Part shown: in pieces, positions 25,940-34,707 of the stretch
How the letters are laid out: each line of letters starts with the position of its first letter
Numbering within the stretch: the first letter of the stretch is position 1
NCBI RefSeq assembly: GCF_040645615.1
Contig: NZ_JBEYYO010000008.1
Location: 62,001 to 126,000, forward strand
Direction of reading: 5' to 3'
From: Glycomyces sp040645615
Lineage (GTDB): Bacteria; Actinomycetota; Actinomycetes; Mycobacteriales; Micromonosporaceae
Length of the DNA: 64,000 nt
Made by a program: the position numbers and the translations under genes
Notes under the pieces: generated by a model
What the model was told of the DNA's origin: nothing
Database searches by the model: none
What the model saw: only the letters and a program-made list of their open reading frames with translations

Positions 25940-25953
25940 CGGGAGCGCTCCCA
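25940..25953. promoter_or_regulatory. CebR/CelR-type operator
   Basis: CGGGAGCGCTCCCA matches 13 of 14 positions of TGGGAGCGCTCCCA, the known target of the LacI-family cellulose-utilisation regulators CelR (Thermobifida) and CebR (Streptomyces). It lies between the divergent esterase and pectate lyase genes, close to the esterase start. No CebR gene is in the window. Confidence 0.7.
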
Positions 25954-26074
25954 GATCGGAAGGGCAGCATACCAAGATCGAATTAATATAGTCAAGTGTA
26001 CGAATATAAGCAGGGCGAACGAGAGGGCGCCGAAAATATTTCAAGGATTCTGGCAATCGGTTGCAGTCGGGGTA

Positions 26075-26104
26075 TTGACGTTGAGAAAACCTTTACCGTA
26101 GATT
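26075..26104 (+). promoter_or_regulatory. Predicted promoter of the double pectate lyase gene
   Basis: TTGACG (26075-26080), an 18-bp spacer and TAGATT (26099-26104) form a good -35/-10 pair, 45 bp before the chosen start codon. The surrounding stretch is unusually AT-rich for this genome. Confidence 0.5.
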
Positions 26105-26148
26105 CATTGAAATATCTCAATGTCTCCCTCATGAGAGGTTGTGAACGG

Positions 26149-28806
26149 ATGAGACACAAGATCAAGATCCGGATCGCCACCGCGCTGGCCACGGCCGCCG
26201 TGGTCGCCGCCGGGGTGATGCTGTCGATGACGCAGGCCTCGGCGCAGACCAACGGGGCCACCGGCTACGCGACCCAGAACGGCGGCACCACCGGCGGCGC
26301 GGGCGGTCAGGTCGTCCAAGCCAGCACCGGCACCCAGATCCATGCGGCCCTGTGCAACCGGGCCAGTTCCAGCACCCCGATCATCATCCAGGTGTCGGGC
26401 ACCATCAACCACGGCAACACCTCCAAGGTCTCCGGCGACAGCTGCGACACCGCCGCCGACGTGATCGAACTCAAGAACATCAGCAACGTGACGATCCTGG
26501 GCGTGGGCGGCGGCGCCGTGTTCGACCAGATCGGCATCCACATTCGCTCCTCGAGCAACATCATCATCCAGAACGTGACGGTCAAGAACGTCAAGAAGTC
26601 CGGCTCCCCCACCTCGAACGGCGGCGACGCCATCGGGATGGAGGCCGGGGTCCGCAACGTCTGGGTCGACCACGTGACGCTCGAAGCCTCGGGCGGCGAG
26701 TCCGAAGGCTACGACGGGCTCTTCGACCTCAAGAACGACACCAAGTACGTGACGCTGTCGTACAGCATCCTGCGCAACTCCGAGCGCGGCGGCCTCGTCG
26801 GCTCGGGCGACTCCGATCTGGACAGCAGCTTCGTCACCTACCACCACAACCTGTACCAGAACCTGAACTCGCGCATGCCGCTGCTGCGCGGGGGCACGGC
26901 CCACTCGTACAACAACCACTTCACCGGCATCGTGGAGTCGGGCATCAACTCCCGCGTGGGCGCGAAGATCAAGGTGGACAACAACTACTTCGAGGACTCG
27001 AAGGACCCGCTGGGCACCTTCTACACCGACCTGCGCGGCTACTGGCAGGTCAGCGGGAACGTGTTCGACAACGTCACCTGGTCCTCCGAGGGCAGCAACA
27101 ACTACCCGGCCGGGCCCAACCCGACCTCCACCACCACGGTCAGCATCCCGTACTCGTACGCGCTCGACCAGGGCTCGTGCGTCCCGGCCATCGTGGCCGA
27201 GACCGCCGGGGCCAACAAGGGCCTCAAGGTCTCCGACGGCAACTGCTCGGCCGAGACCCCGTCCGAGGACCCGGGCACGACCGATCCGGGCGAGCCCACC
27301 ACCGGGCCCGAAGAGCCCTCGGGGAACAACCTGAGCATCGGCGCGGGCGCCGACGGCACCAGCAAGGCCAGCGGCACCAGCTACGGCGACGTGATCGACG
27401 GGAGCCTGAGCTCCTACTGGTCCCCCAACGGCTCCACCGGGCGGATCTCCGTCAAGTGGAGCAGCGCCACCACCGTCGCCTCGGCGGTGATCCGCGAGGC
27501 CTCGGGCTCGGGCACCATCGGCTCGTGGCAGCTGGTCAACAACGACAACGGCGCGGTCCTCGCCACCGGCAGCGGCTCGGGCGTCATCAACTTCACGCCG
27601 ACCTCGCTCAAGAAACTCAACTTCGTCATCGTCAGCGCCACCGGCACCCCCAGGATCGCCGAATTCGAGACCTACGCCGGCGCCTCCACCGGCGGGACCG
27701 ACCCCGGCACCGATCCCGGGCCGAGCGCCGACCAGCTGTTCGTGGCCCCGACCGGGACGAGCGGCGCGTCGGGCACCATCTCCGATCCGACCACCCTGGA
27801 CTCGGCCGTGGACCGGATCACCCCCGGCGGCACCATCTACATGCGCGGAGGGACCTACAACCTCTCCGAGACCGTGGACATCGAGCCGGGCAACGACGGC
27901 CTCTCCGGCGACCGCACCGAACTGTGGGCGTACGAGGACGAGACGCCGGTGCTGAACTTCTCGGCCCAGTCCGAGGACTCGGCCAACCGGGGCCTGGCCA
28001 TCGGCGGCGACTGGTGGCACCTGCGGGGCCTGGTCGTCGAGCACGCCGGTGACAACGGCATCCTGCTCGGCGGGAACGACAACATCATCGAACGCGTGGT
28101 CACCCGGTTCAACCACGACACCGGGCTCCAGATCGCCCGGTACACCGCGGGCGCGCCGAAGAGCGAATGGCCCTCGCGGAACCTCATCCTCAGCTCCGAG
28201 TCGCACGACAACGCCGACTCCGACGGCGAGGACGCCGACGGGTTCGCCGCCAAACTCACCTCCGGCGACGGCAACGTGTTCCGATACTGCGTGGCGCACA
28301 ACAACATCGACGACGGCTGGGACCTCTACACCAAGACCGACACCGGCGCCATCGGCGCGGTGACCATCGAGGACTCGCTGGCCTACGAGAACGGCACGCT
28401 CTCGGACGGCAGCCAGGCCGGCAACGGCGACCGCAACGGCTACAAGCTCGGCGGCGAGGACATCGCCGTCGACCACACCGTGGTGCGGTCGATCTCCTAC
28501 GACAACGGCAAGCACGGCTTCACCTACAACCGCAACCTCGGCTCGATCGCCGTCACGAACAACCTGAGCATCGGCAGCGAGGAACGCAACTTCAACTTCG
28601 ACGGCGGCTCCTCGGTCTTCCGCGGGAACACCTCGTGCGACAGCGGATCGAACGACCGCATCATCGGCGACGCCGACTCCTCGAACCAGTTCTGGAACGG
28701 CTCCAACGGGTCCCGCTGCGGCGCCTACAGCGGCGGCCTCGACTGGAGCTACTCCTCCAGCGGGGCGCTCGTGGTTACGATCGGAGGGAACGTGGTCGAC
28801 CTCTAG
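26149..28806 (+). CDS. Secreted two-catalytic-domain pectate lyase (PL1 + PL9)
   Basis: 885 residues from ATG 26149, chosen because GAGAGG lies upstream and a signal peptide (about 1-33, cut near ASA) starts here. Domain 1 (about 35-355) is a PL1 pectate lyase: VWVDHVTLE, YHHNLYQNLNSRMPLLRGG and the final Cys pair. A Pro/Thr/Glu linker leads to a discoidin-like beta module (about 400-515). After a second linker comes a PL9 lyase (about 530-885) with ESHDNADSDGEDADGFAAK and AHNNIDDGWDLY, the Asp-rich calcium site of that family. Both domains cut polygalacturonate by beta-elimination. The gene is divergent from the esterase, and a terminator follows. Confidence 0.92.
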   Translation: MRHKIKIRIATALATAAVVAAGVMLSMTQASAQTNGATGYATQNGGTTGGAGGQVVQASTGTQIHAALCNRASSSTPIIIQVSGTINHGNTSKVSGDSCDTAADVIELKNISNVTILGVGGGAVFDQIGIHIRSSSNIIIQNVTVKNVKKSGSPTSNGGDAIGMEAGVRNVWVDHVTLEASGGESEGYDGLFDLKNDTKYVTLSYSILRNSERGGLVGSGDSDLDSSFVTYHHNLYQNLNSRMPLLRGGTAHSYNNHFTGIVESGINSRVGAKIKVDNNYFEDSKDPLGTFYTDLRGYWQVSGNVFDNVTWSSEGSNNYPAGPNPTSTTTVSIPYSYALDQGSCVPAIVAETAGANKGLKVSDGNCSAETPSEDPGTTDPGEPTTGPEEPSGNNLSIGAGADGTSKASGTSYGDVIDGSLSSYWSPNGSTGRISVKWSSATTVASAVIREASGSGTIGSWQLVNNDNGAVLATGSGSGVINFTPTSLKKLNFVIVSATGTPRIAEFETYAGASTGGTDPGTDPGPSADQLFVAPTGTSGASGTISDPTTLDSAVDRITPGGTIYMRGGTYNLSETVDIEPGNDGLSGDRTELWAYEDETPVLNFSAQSEDSANRGLAIGGDWWHLRGLVVEHAGDNGILLGGNDNIIERVVTRFNHDTGLQIARYTAGAPKSEWPSRNLILSSESHDNADSDGEDADGFAAKLTSGDGNVFRYCVAHNNIDDGWDLYTKTDTGAIGAVTIEDSLAYENGTLSDGSQAGNGDRNGYKLGGEDIAVDHTVVRSISYDNGKHGFTYNRNLGSIAVTNNLSIGSEERNFNFDGGSSVFRGNTSCDSGSNDRIIGDADSSNQFWNGSNGSRCGAYSGGLDWSYSSSGALVVTIGGNVVDL

Positions 28807-28823
28807 ACACGCGAAAGCGAACA

Positions 28824-28847
28824 GGCCGGTCCCCGAGGGGACCGGCC
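28824..28847. terminator. Terminator between the pectate lyase and the convergent DUF2071 gene
   Basis: GGCCGGTCCCC and GGGGACCGGCC form an 11-bp perfect stem around GA. It is centred between two convergent stops at 28806 and 28853. Confidence 0.75.
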
Positions 28848-28852
28848 CTCGC

Positions 28853-29578
28853 TCAGCGCTCGGGGCGGCCGAAGCGGACCGCCACGCCGGGCGAGTAGAG
28901 CACGCTCATCGGGTCCCCCAGCGGGCCGCCGAACCCGGCCGCGGGCACCAGACCGTCCTCGCATTCGAGTAGGTCGGCGCGGCACAAAGGCCAGCGCGGG
29001 TGGTCGTTGGGGATGAACTTGAGGCTCCCGCCGAGTTCGGTGTGGAGGCCCCAGCGGGCGGTGAGGAAGTGCTCCAGGTCGGTGGGTTCGGGGAGGGGTT
29101 CGCTCACGCGGACGGCGATGCGGCTGTCAGCTCGGGGGCCGAGCCAGCGGCGGGAGCTGGTGTAGGTCACGGTGTCGGCCGCGACGTCGAGGCGCATGCG
29201 CGACCACACGTAGGGCAGGCCGAAGCCGGTGCGGGCGGTGAGGACGGGGATGAGGCGGGTGGCGTCGAGGGAGCGGAAGACGACGCCGCGGCGGCCTTTC
29301 GCATCCACTGAGTACAGGCGGATGTTGGTCTCGGGGAACGAGCCGAGGTAGGGGATGCCGGGGAGGCCGAACCAGCCGACGCCGTGCATGCGGAAGGCCA
29401 CGAGGCCGACGTAGGCCTTGCCGTCGAACAGGTCGGGTTCGCAGCCCGCGGGCAGGAGCCGGGCCACCGTTTCGGGATCGACGTTCCAGTGGAGGAATGT
29501 GGCCTTCAGCCACGACTGGGTCATGAGCGGGCGAAGGACCTGCCGCGGCGGGTCCGGTGTGACGGGTTCGGGCTGCAC
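28853..29578 (-). CDS. DUF2071 (YqjF-like) protein
   Basis: 241 residues from a GTG at 29578. The family core is visible: LRPLMTQSWLKATFLHWNVDP, LPAGCEPDLFDGKAYVGLVAF, the VGWFGLPGIPYLGSFPETN loop and GRRGVVFRSLDA. DUF2071 proteins have an acetoacetate-decarboxylase-like fold; their biochemical role is undefined. It lies 26 bp downstream of the methyltransferase and is probably cotranscribed. Confidence 0.85.
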   Translation of the reverse strand: MQPEPVTPDPPRQVLRPLMTQSWLKATFLHWNVDPETVARLLPAGCEPDLFDGKAYVGLVAFRMHGVGWFGLPGIPYLGSFPETNIRLYSVDAKGRRGVVFRSLDATRLIPVLTARTGFGLPYVWSRMRLDVAADTVTYTSSRRWLGPRADSRIAVRVSEPLPEPTDLEHFLTARWGLHTELGGSLKFIPNDHPRWPLCRADLLECEDGLVPAAGFGGPLGDPMSVLYSPGVAVRFGRPER

Positions 29579-29604
29579 ACCGACAGCATCCCACTCCTGG
29601 CGGG

Positions 29605-30240
29605 TCAGGCGATGCGGCGGACGGCGACCACGGTGTCGATGATGGTGGCGGCCTGCCCTTCGGGGCCGGTGATGGCGCGTTCGGGCGATTCCAGGCGTTC
29701 GGGCCGGAAGCGGGCCTGGTCGAGGCCGATTTGGGCGAAGGTCTCCTCGGGGGTGTGGAAGTCCATGTGCTCGCGGTGCTGCGACCACGAGGGGGCCGAG
29801 CCGTGGTCGACCACGAGGAGGAGGCCGCCGACGGCGAGGGCGTCGGCGGCGCGGCGCAGCGTCAGGGGCCGGGGGAACTCGATCGGGGTCTGGAGGAACT
29901 GCGCGGAGACCAGGTCGTAGGGGCCTTCGGGAGTGTAGTCGGTCAGGTCGTGCCGTTCGGTGGTGATCGCGTCGGCGAGGCCTGCGGCCTGGGCGTGCTC
30001 GCGGGTGCGGGCGAGCGCGGTGGCGGAGACGTCGACGGCGGTGACCTGCCAGCCGGCGGCGGCGAGGTGGACGGCGTCGCCGCCTTCGCCGCAGCCGAGG
30101 TCGAGGGCGCGACCGGGGGTGAGTCCTGCGGTGAAATCGGCGAGCACGGGGTTGACGCGGCCGCTCCAGACGCGGTCTTTGGAGGCGTAGTGCTCCTCCC
30201 AGAATTCGGCGAGGTCGGTGCGTTCGGTGTGGTGGTGCAT
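29605..30240 (-). CDS. Class I SAM-dependent methyltransferase
   Basis: 211 residues from ATG 30240 with GGGGAA upstream. Motif I is ALDLGCGEGGDAVHLA, motif post-I VTAVDVSATAL, and the later HDLTDYTPEGPYDLVSAQFLQTP is the substrate-side loop. The N-terminal WEEHYASKDRVWSGRVNP is typical of small-molecule or thiol methyltransferases resembling thiopurine methyltransferase. In the 149-bp gap to the divergent kinase is GCAAG-TTTT-CTTGC (30290-30303), a possible control site. Substrate unknown. Confidence 0.87.
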   Translation of the reverse strand: MHHHTERTDLAEFWEEHYASKDRVWSGRVNPVLADFTAGLTPGRALDLGCGEGGDAVHLAAAGWQVTAVDVSATALARTREHAQAAGLADAITTERHDLTDYTPEGPYDLVSAQFLQTPIEFPRPLTLRRAADALAVGGLLLVVDHGSAPSWSQHREHMDFHTPEETFAQIGLDQARFRPERLESPERAITGPEGQAATIIDTVVAVRRIA

Positions 30241-30389
30241 GGTGTTCCCCTTCGGTTCACGTCGAGGATTCACCGTAGTGCGCAGATCCGCAAGTTTTCT
30301 TGCCGTTCCGGCAAGTCTGCGGCAGGCCTTGTCGCATAAGGTGAGGCGGGGCTCCTGGTCGCAGGGGCGATGCGTGGAGGGGTGCGTCG

Positions 30390-31310
30390 ATGGCCGAGGT
30401 CGCGATCGTGTGGAATCCGTCGAAGACGTCGAGGGAGGACCTGGAGGCGGCGCTGCCCGAGGGCGCGGGCGAGGTGTCGTGGTTCGAGACGAGCGAGGAC
30501 GACCCGGGCCGGGGTGCGGCGGGCGCGGCGCTGGACGCGGGCGCGTCGGTGATCGTGGCGGCGGGCGGGGACGGCACGGTCCGCGCGGTGGCCGAGCGCC
30601 TGGCCGAGGGCGCTGAGGCCGAGTTGGCGATCGTGCCGCTGGGTACGGGGAACCTGCTGGCACGGAACCTGGACGTGCCGTTGAACGATCTCGCCGGGGC
30701 CCTTGAGCGGGCCTTCGAGGGCGAGGCGCGGGCGATCGACCTGGGCTGGGTCGAGGCCGAGATCGAGGGCGAGCGGCTGCGGCGGGCGTTCTCGGTCATG
30801 GCCGGGTTCGGGATCGACGCGCACATGATCGTCGAGACCGACGAGGACTTGAAGAGCAAGGTCGGGTGGCTGGCCTATGTGGAGTCGCTGGGGCGGGCGG
30901 TGAACGCCAGCGAGGTCGTGGACTTCGATCTGGCGGTGGACGGCGGCGAGGCGGAGGCGACGGCGGGGCACACGTTCATCGTGGGCAACTGCGGGACGAT
31001 CCAGGCCGGGATCACGCTGCTGCCCGACGCCGACCCGTACGACGGTGAGCTCGACTGCCTGCTGCTCAGCGCCGAGGGGCTCGGCGGGTGGCTGGACACG
31101 CTGCGGTCGTATGTGTGGGACAACGGGATCCGGCGGGTCTTCAAGAAGCACGAGCGGGCCGAGGACGGGGCCACGACCGAGCACGCGCGGGCGCGGAAGC
31201 TCGATGTGCGGCTGTCGCGGCCGCGGGTGCTGGAGATCGACGGTGAAGACCTCGGGGAGACCGAGGCCTTCACCGTCGAGGTGCAGGCCGGAGCGGTGCG
31301 GGTACGTTAG
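30390..31310 (+). CDS. Diacylglycerol/lipid kinase family protein (DagK/YegS type)
   Basis: 306 residues, ATG 30390 after GGAGGGG. The nucleotide-binding GGDGTVRAVAERL (about 58-70) and PLGTGNLLARNLDVP are hallmark motifs of the diacylglycerol kinase catalytic domain. The C-terminal beta-domain contains LLPDADPYDGELD, the metal-binding D-x-x-x-D-G region. It phosphorylates a lipid alcohol, probably diacylglycerol or a related lipid, at the inner face of the membrane. Its stop overlaps the convergent peptidase stop by 4 bp with no terminator between. Confidence 0.9.
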   Translation: MAEVAIVWNPSKTSREDLEAALPEGAGEVSWFETSEDDPGRGAAGAALDAGASVIVAAGGDGTVRAVAERLAEGAEAELAIVPLGTGNLLARNLDVPLNDLAGALERAFEGEARAIDLGWVEAEIEGERLRRAFSVMAGFGIDAHMIVETDEDLKSKVGWLAYVESLGRAVNASEVVDFDLAVDGGEAEATAGHTFIVGNCGTIQAGITLLPDADPYDGELDCLLLSAEGLGGWLDTLRSYVWDNGIRRVFKKHERAEDGATTEHARARKLDVRLSRPRVLEIDGEDLGETEAFTVEVQAGAVRVR

Positions 31311-33607
31311 CCGACCGCGGCGGCCACGGTGATCGTGTCCGAGAGGCGGTCACGGGAGCGCATCAGGCCCTCGGGGCGGTCGGTGAAGCCGTCGATCGCC
31401 TCGATGCCGTGGGTCTGGTCGAACACGGTGATGTCGCCTACGGTGCCGGTCAGCGTCAGGGTGAAGCCCTCCTCGGGGACGTTGAAGAACCAGATCTGGC
31501 TCGGGCCTTCGTGGGCGTCCCCGATCGGCACCGAGGTCGTGGTGCCGTCGGCGAGTGTGGCCAGGGCGGCACCGGGTTCGCCGTCCACGGTGAGCCACAT
31601 CGTGGTCGCCCCGCGCGGCGAGGACACCTCCAGGGTCACCGCGTCGGCGGCCTCGGCGGTGACGATCGCCTGGGGCGCTTCGAGATCGAGTACCTCGGCC
31701 GGGCCGTGGCCGGTGGCGCCCGAGGTCTCGGTGTAGGCCTCGGGCAGGCCTGAAGCCTCCAGGCCGTCCTCGGTGACGAACCCGGAGGTCCACTCGGAGC
31801 GGTCGTGGTCGGTCGAGACCCACGCGGCCGTCCCGGTGCCCGAGTCGAGCACATAGGACAGGTAGGCCTGCCGCGGGTGCTCGGCGTCGAAGCGGTCGAG
31901 GGCCAGACCGGTCCCGACCAGGGCCAGCGCGGCCACGGCGGCCACCGCGGGGACGAGGGCGCGGCCGTCGACGCGGGGCGCGAGCGCCAGCAGCGGCAGC
32001 GCCGGGGCCGCGAAGAGCACGATCAGGACGGCCGGGACGGCGGCCAGCTCCATCCCGAAGGCCTCGATGAGGTTCGAGGTCCAGCTCAACTGCACGACGG
32101 CCGGGACCAGGCCTGCGGCGAAGAGCCCGTAGCCGACCAGACGCCAAGGGCGCGAACGCGTCTGGAGGTACATCGCGGCGAGTACCCCGACCGCGGCGAG
32201 CGCGGGCACGGCGAACACGAACGACAGGCCCGGGACCGCCAGAGCGGTGGCCGTGCCGAGCGCGGCGAGCCAGATCAGCGGCGCGAGCGCGGCGGCGGCC
32301 GGGCCGAGGCGGCCTCGGATGAGCGCGTACCAGGCGGTGACGAGTGCCAGCGCGAACACCAGGAGCGCCAGGTAGTACCAGGTGCGATCGAACAGGAGGC
32401 CGCCGGTGTCGGCGTAGCCGGGGCGCAGGGCCTTGAGCGCGGGCCACAGCCCGATTGCCGCGGCGGCGGCGAGGGCCACGGGCACCGCGAAGGAGGCGAA
32501 CGCGAGGCCGAGCCGGGGCAGGGTCAGGACGCGGCGTGCCCGCGCCAGGGCGGCGGCTGCGAGTGCGGCGGCGAGGCCGACCAGGGCCACGGGCAGGATC
32601 CAGGCCTCGTCGTAGTGGACGAGGAGCCCGAAGAACCCGAAGAAGGTCTGGTCGCCGTCGGCTTCGAGGTCGGCGAGGTCCATCGCGACGAGCGCTCGTG
32701 CGGTGCCGAGGGTGTTCTCGCCGTGGTGCTGGAGGCTGGCCGGGTCGAGGTGGTCGGTGTCGTCGTGGGGCGTGTGGTACCAGGAGGCCCCGCCGATGAA
32801 CGCGTTGTTGAGTCCGATGTAGCCCGCCTCGTGGAAGCGGGTGAAGTCGGTGTCGTTGGGCAGCTGCCGGTAGGCCTCGATCGCGGACGAGTCGCCGTGC
32901 GGGTGGGGCGCGTGCTCGGCGAACAGTTCGATGAGCGCGGCGTTGTCGCGGGAGGTCTCGAACATGAGCGAGGGTCCGGAGACGCCGCGGGCTTCGAGGT
33001 TGAACACCACGGTGGGCTTGTCCCCCGCGGGATGGGAGCGGGCGTAGGACTCGGCGCCGAACAGGCCCATCTCCTCGCCGTCGGTGAGGAGCACGACGAG
33101 GTCGTTGCGCCCGGGCCCTTCGAGAGTCAAGGCGCGGGCGGCCTCGACCACGGCGGCGGTCCCTGAGGCGGCGTCGGCCGCGCCGGGGCCGGAGGGCACC
33201 GAGTCGTAGTGGGAGACCAAGAGGACCGTGCCGGTCGGGTCGGTGCCGGGCAGGGTGGCCACGATGTTCTCGACGAGGCCGAAGCGAACGAGGCCGTCGC
33301 CGTCGCCGGAGTCGCCGGCGAGTTCGGTCTGGACCTCGACGTCGAAGCCGATCGCGTCGAGTTCGGCCACGAGCAGGTCGCGGACGCGGTCCTTGGCGGG
33401 CGTGCCCATCGGGTGGGGCTCGGTGGCCATCGCCTCGACGGTGTCCCAGGCGCGTTCGGCGCTGAAGTCCGAGGCGGGGGCGTCAGCGGGCGCGGGTTCG
33501 GGCGAGGAGGCGTCGACACGCCAGTTCACGACCCCGAGGGCGACGAGGAGCAGCGCGAGTGCGGCTGCGGCCCAAGGGCGTTCGGGCAGTCTGAGGAGTC
33601 CTTGCAT
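31307..33607 (-). CDS. M28 metallopeptidase with a multi-spanning membrane domain
   Basis: 766 residues. An N-terminal helix (about 10-28) is followed by an extracytoplasmic M28 domain (about 50-300). Its zinc ligands are visible as His/Asp in LLVSHYDSVPSGPGAADAAS, the Glu pair in LTDGEEMGLFG, Glu in NLEARG and His in ASWYHTPHDD. About eight further helices occupy 325-560, and a beta-rich exterior domain (about 575-766) ends the protein. The arrangement resembles the vacuolar Pff1/ERMP1-type membrane aminopeptidases and their bacterial relatives. It probably acts on peptides at the outer face of the membrane. Confidence 0.88.
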   Translation of the reverse strand: MQGLLRLPERPWAAAALALLLVALGVVNWRVDASSPEPAPADAPASDFSAERAWDTVEAMATEPHPMGTPAKDRVRDLLVAELDAIGFDVEVQTELAGDSGDGDGLVRFGLVENIVATLPGTDPTGTVLLVSHYDSVPSGPGAADAASGTAAVVEAARALTLEGPGRNDLVVLLTDGEEMGLFGAESYARSHPAGDKPTVVFNLEARGVSGPSLMFETSRDNAALIELFAEHAPHPHGDSSAIEAYRQLPNDTDFTRFHEAGYIGLNNAFIGGASWYHTPHDDTDHLDPASLQHHGENTLGTARALVAMDLADLEADGDQTFFGFFGLLVHYDEAWILPVALVGLAAALAAAALARARRVLTLPRLGLAFASFAVPVALAAAAAIGLWPALKALRPGYADTGGLLFDRTWYYLALLVFALALVTAWYALIRGRLGPAAAALAPLIWLAALGTATALAVPGLSFVFAVPALAAVGVLAAMYLQTRSRPWRLVGYGLFAAGLVPAVVQLSWTSNLIEAFGMELAAVPAVLIVLFAAPALPLLALAPRVDGRALVPAVAAVAALALVGTGLALDRFDAEHPRQAYLSYVLDSGTGTAAWVSTDHDRSEWTSGFVTEDGLEASGLPEAYTETSGATGHGPAEVLDLEAPQAIVTAEAADAVTLEVSSPRGATTMWLTVDGEPGAALATLADGTTTSVPIGDAHEGPSQIWFFNVPEEGFTLTLTGTVGDITVFDQTHGIEAIDGFTDRPEGLMRSRDRLSDTITVAAAVG

Positions 33608-33764
33608 GTCAGTGCTTCACGTACCTTGCCATGTGGGGGCCGACATCGGCGCTGATAGTTCGGTCTGCGGCATCGTATCGGCGCGGCCCGCTCCCCCGGG
33701 CGGGTGAGGGCCTTCACGCCGCGGAGGGAGGCCGCGGGCGTCGGGGCGGGAACAGACTGGAGTC

Positions 33765-34679
33765 ATGAGAGCGCCACTGCTGCAAGAGACCCGGGTCGAC
33801 GCTTCGAGGTTCGCGCGCGACGTGCTGGCCATGTCGCGGCCCAGGTTCTGGACGGCGTCCTTCGTGATGATGGAGCTCGGATACGTGCTCGCCTCGCACC
33901 GGATCGTGCCGCGCGGGCCCGACCTCGCGCTGATGGCGTACGCGTGCCTGGTGACCGGCCCGCTCCTGTGGCTCGCGGTGCTGGCGATCAACGACGCGCA
34001 CGATCTGGCCAGCGACCGGGTCAACCCGCGCAAGGCCGATTCGCCGCTGGTGGCGGGCCGGATCTCGACGCGGGGCGCGTTCTGGATCGCGGTCACGGCA
34101 GGACTCGCGACGTCGGTGGCGTCGATCCCGTTGGGCGCGTTGTTCACCGCCGGGACCACGCTGGTGGTGCTGCTGGGCTGGGCCTACAGTGTCCCGCCGG
34201 TCCGGTTGAAGGCCCGGCCGGGCGCGGACCTGCTCGCGAACGCGGTGGTGGGCGTGGTCGGGCCGCTGGGCGGCTGGGTGGTGTTCACCGGCGGCGCGGC
34301 GGGGTTCCCGTGGCAGCTCGCGGTGCTGGGCGTCCTGGCCGCGGCGGGCCTGTACCTGCCCACGACCGCCGCCGACCGCGAAGCCGACGAGCAGGCCGGG
34401 ATCGGCACGATCGCGGTGGCGCTGGGGCCGCGCGCGGTCTTCGAGCTGGGGTTCGCGCTGTGGACGGCCAGCGCGCTGTTCGCGTTCTTCCTGACCCTCA
34501 ACGGGATCGTGCTGGACTCCTCGCTGCTGCCGATGCAAGTAGTCGTCACGCCGGTGCTGCTGGTGCTGTACCGGGTGCTGCTGCGCGGCGACCCGACGTT
34601 CCCGAAGATCACGGTGGTCGCGTGCGCGTACCTGCTGCCGTGCGCGGGTTTCATGATCGGCTACGTGGACGGGTTCTGA
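33765..34679 (+). CDS. UbiA-family prenyltransferase
   Basis: 304 residues, start ATG with GGAG. Nine membrane helices are predictable. The two Asp-rich diphosphate-binding sites are present: NDAHDLASD (about 80-88) after helix 2 and TTAADREAD (about 203-211). UbiA enzymes attach a prenyl chain to an aromatic or other acceptor in the membrane. The gene stands alone, without linked quinone, heme or chlorophyll genes, so the acceptor is unknown. 157 bp of noncoding DNA (33608-33764) separate it from the divergent M28 gene; I see no clear operator there. Confidence 0.88.
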   Translation: MRAPLLQETRVDASRFARDVLAMSRPRFWTASFVMMELGYVLASHRIVPRGPDLALMAYACLVTGPLLWLAVLAINDAHDLASDRVNPRKADSPLVAGRISTRGAFWIAVTAGLATSVASIPLGALFTAGTTLVVLLGWAYSVPPVRLKARPGADLLANAVVGVVGPLGGWVVFTGGAAGFPWQLAVLGVLAAAGLYLPTTAADREADEQAGIGTIAVALGPRAVFELGFALWTASALFAFFLTLNGIVLDSSLLPMQVVVTPVLLVLYRVLLRGDPTFPKITVVACAYLLPCAGFMIGYVDGF

Positions 34680-34705
34680 GGCGGCGGGCCCTGCGGCCCG
34701 CCGCC
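34680..34705. terminator. Terminator between the UbiA gene and the sugar ABC operon
   Basis: An 11-bp perfect stem (34680-34690 with 34695-34705) and a CTGC loop lie between convergent stops at 34679 and 34708. It serves both genes. Confidence 0.75.
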
Positions 34706-34707
34706 GT

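Noticed and set aside
26104..28515. 803-codon minus-strand open frame opposite the pectate lyase
   Set aside because: Valine/glycine/alanine-rich translation without domains, while the plus strand encodes two clear lyase families.
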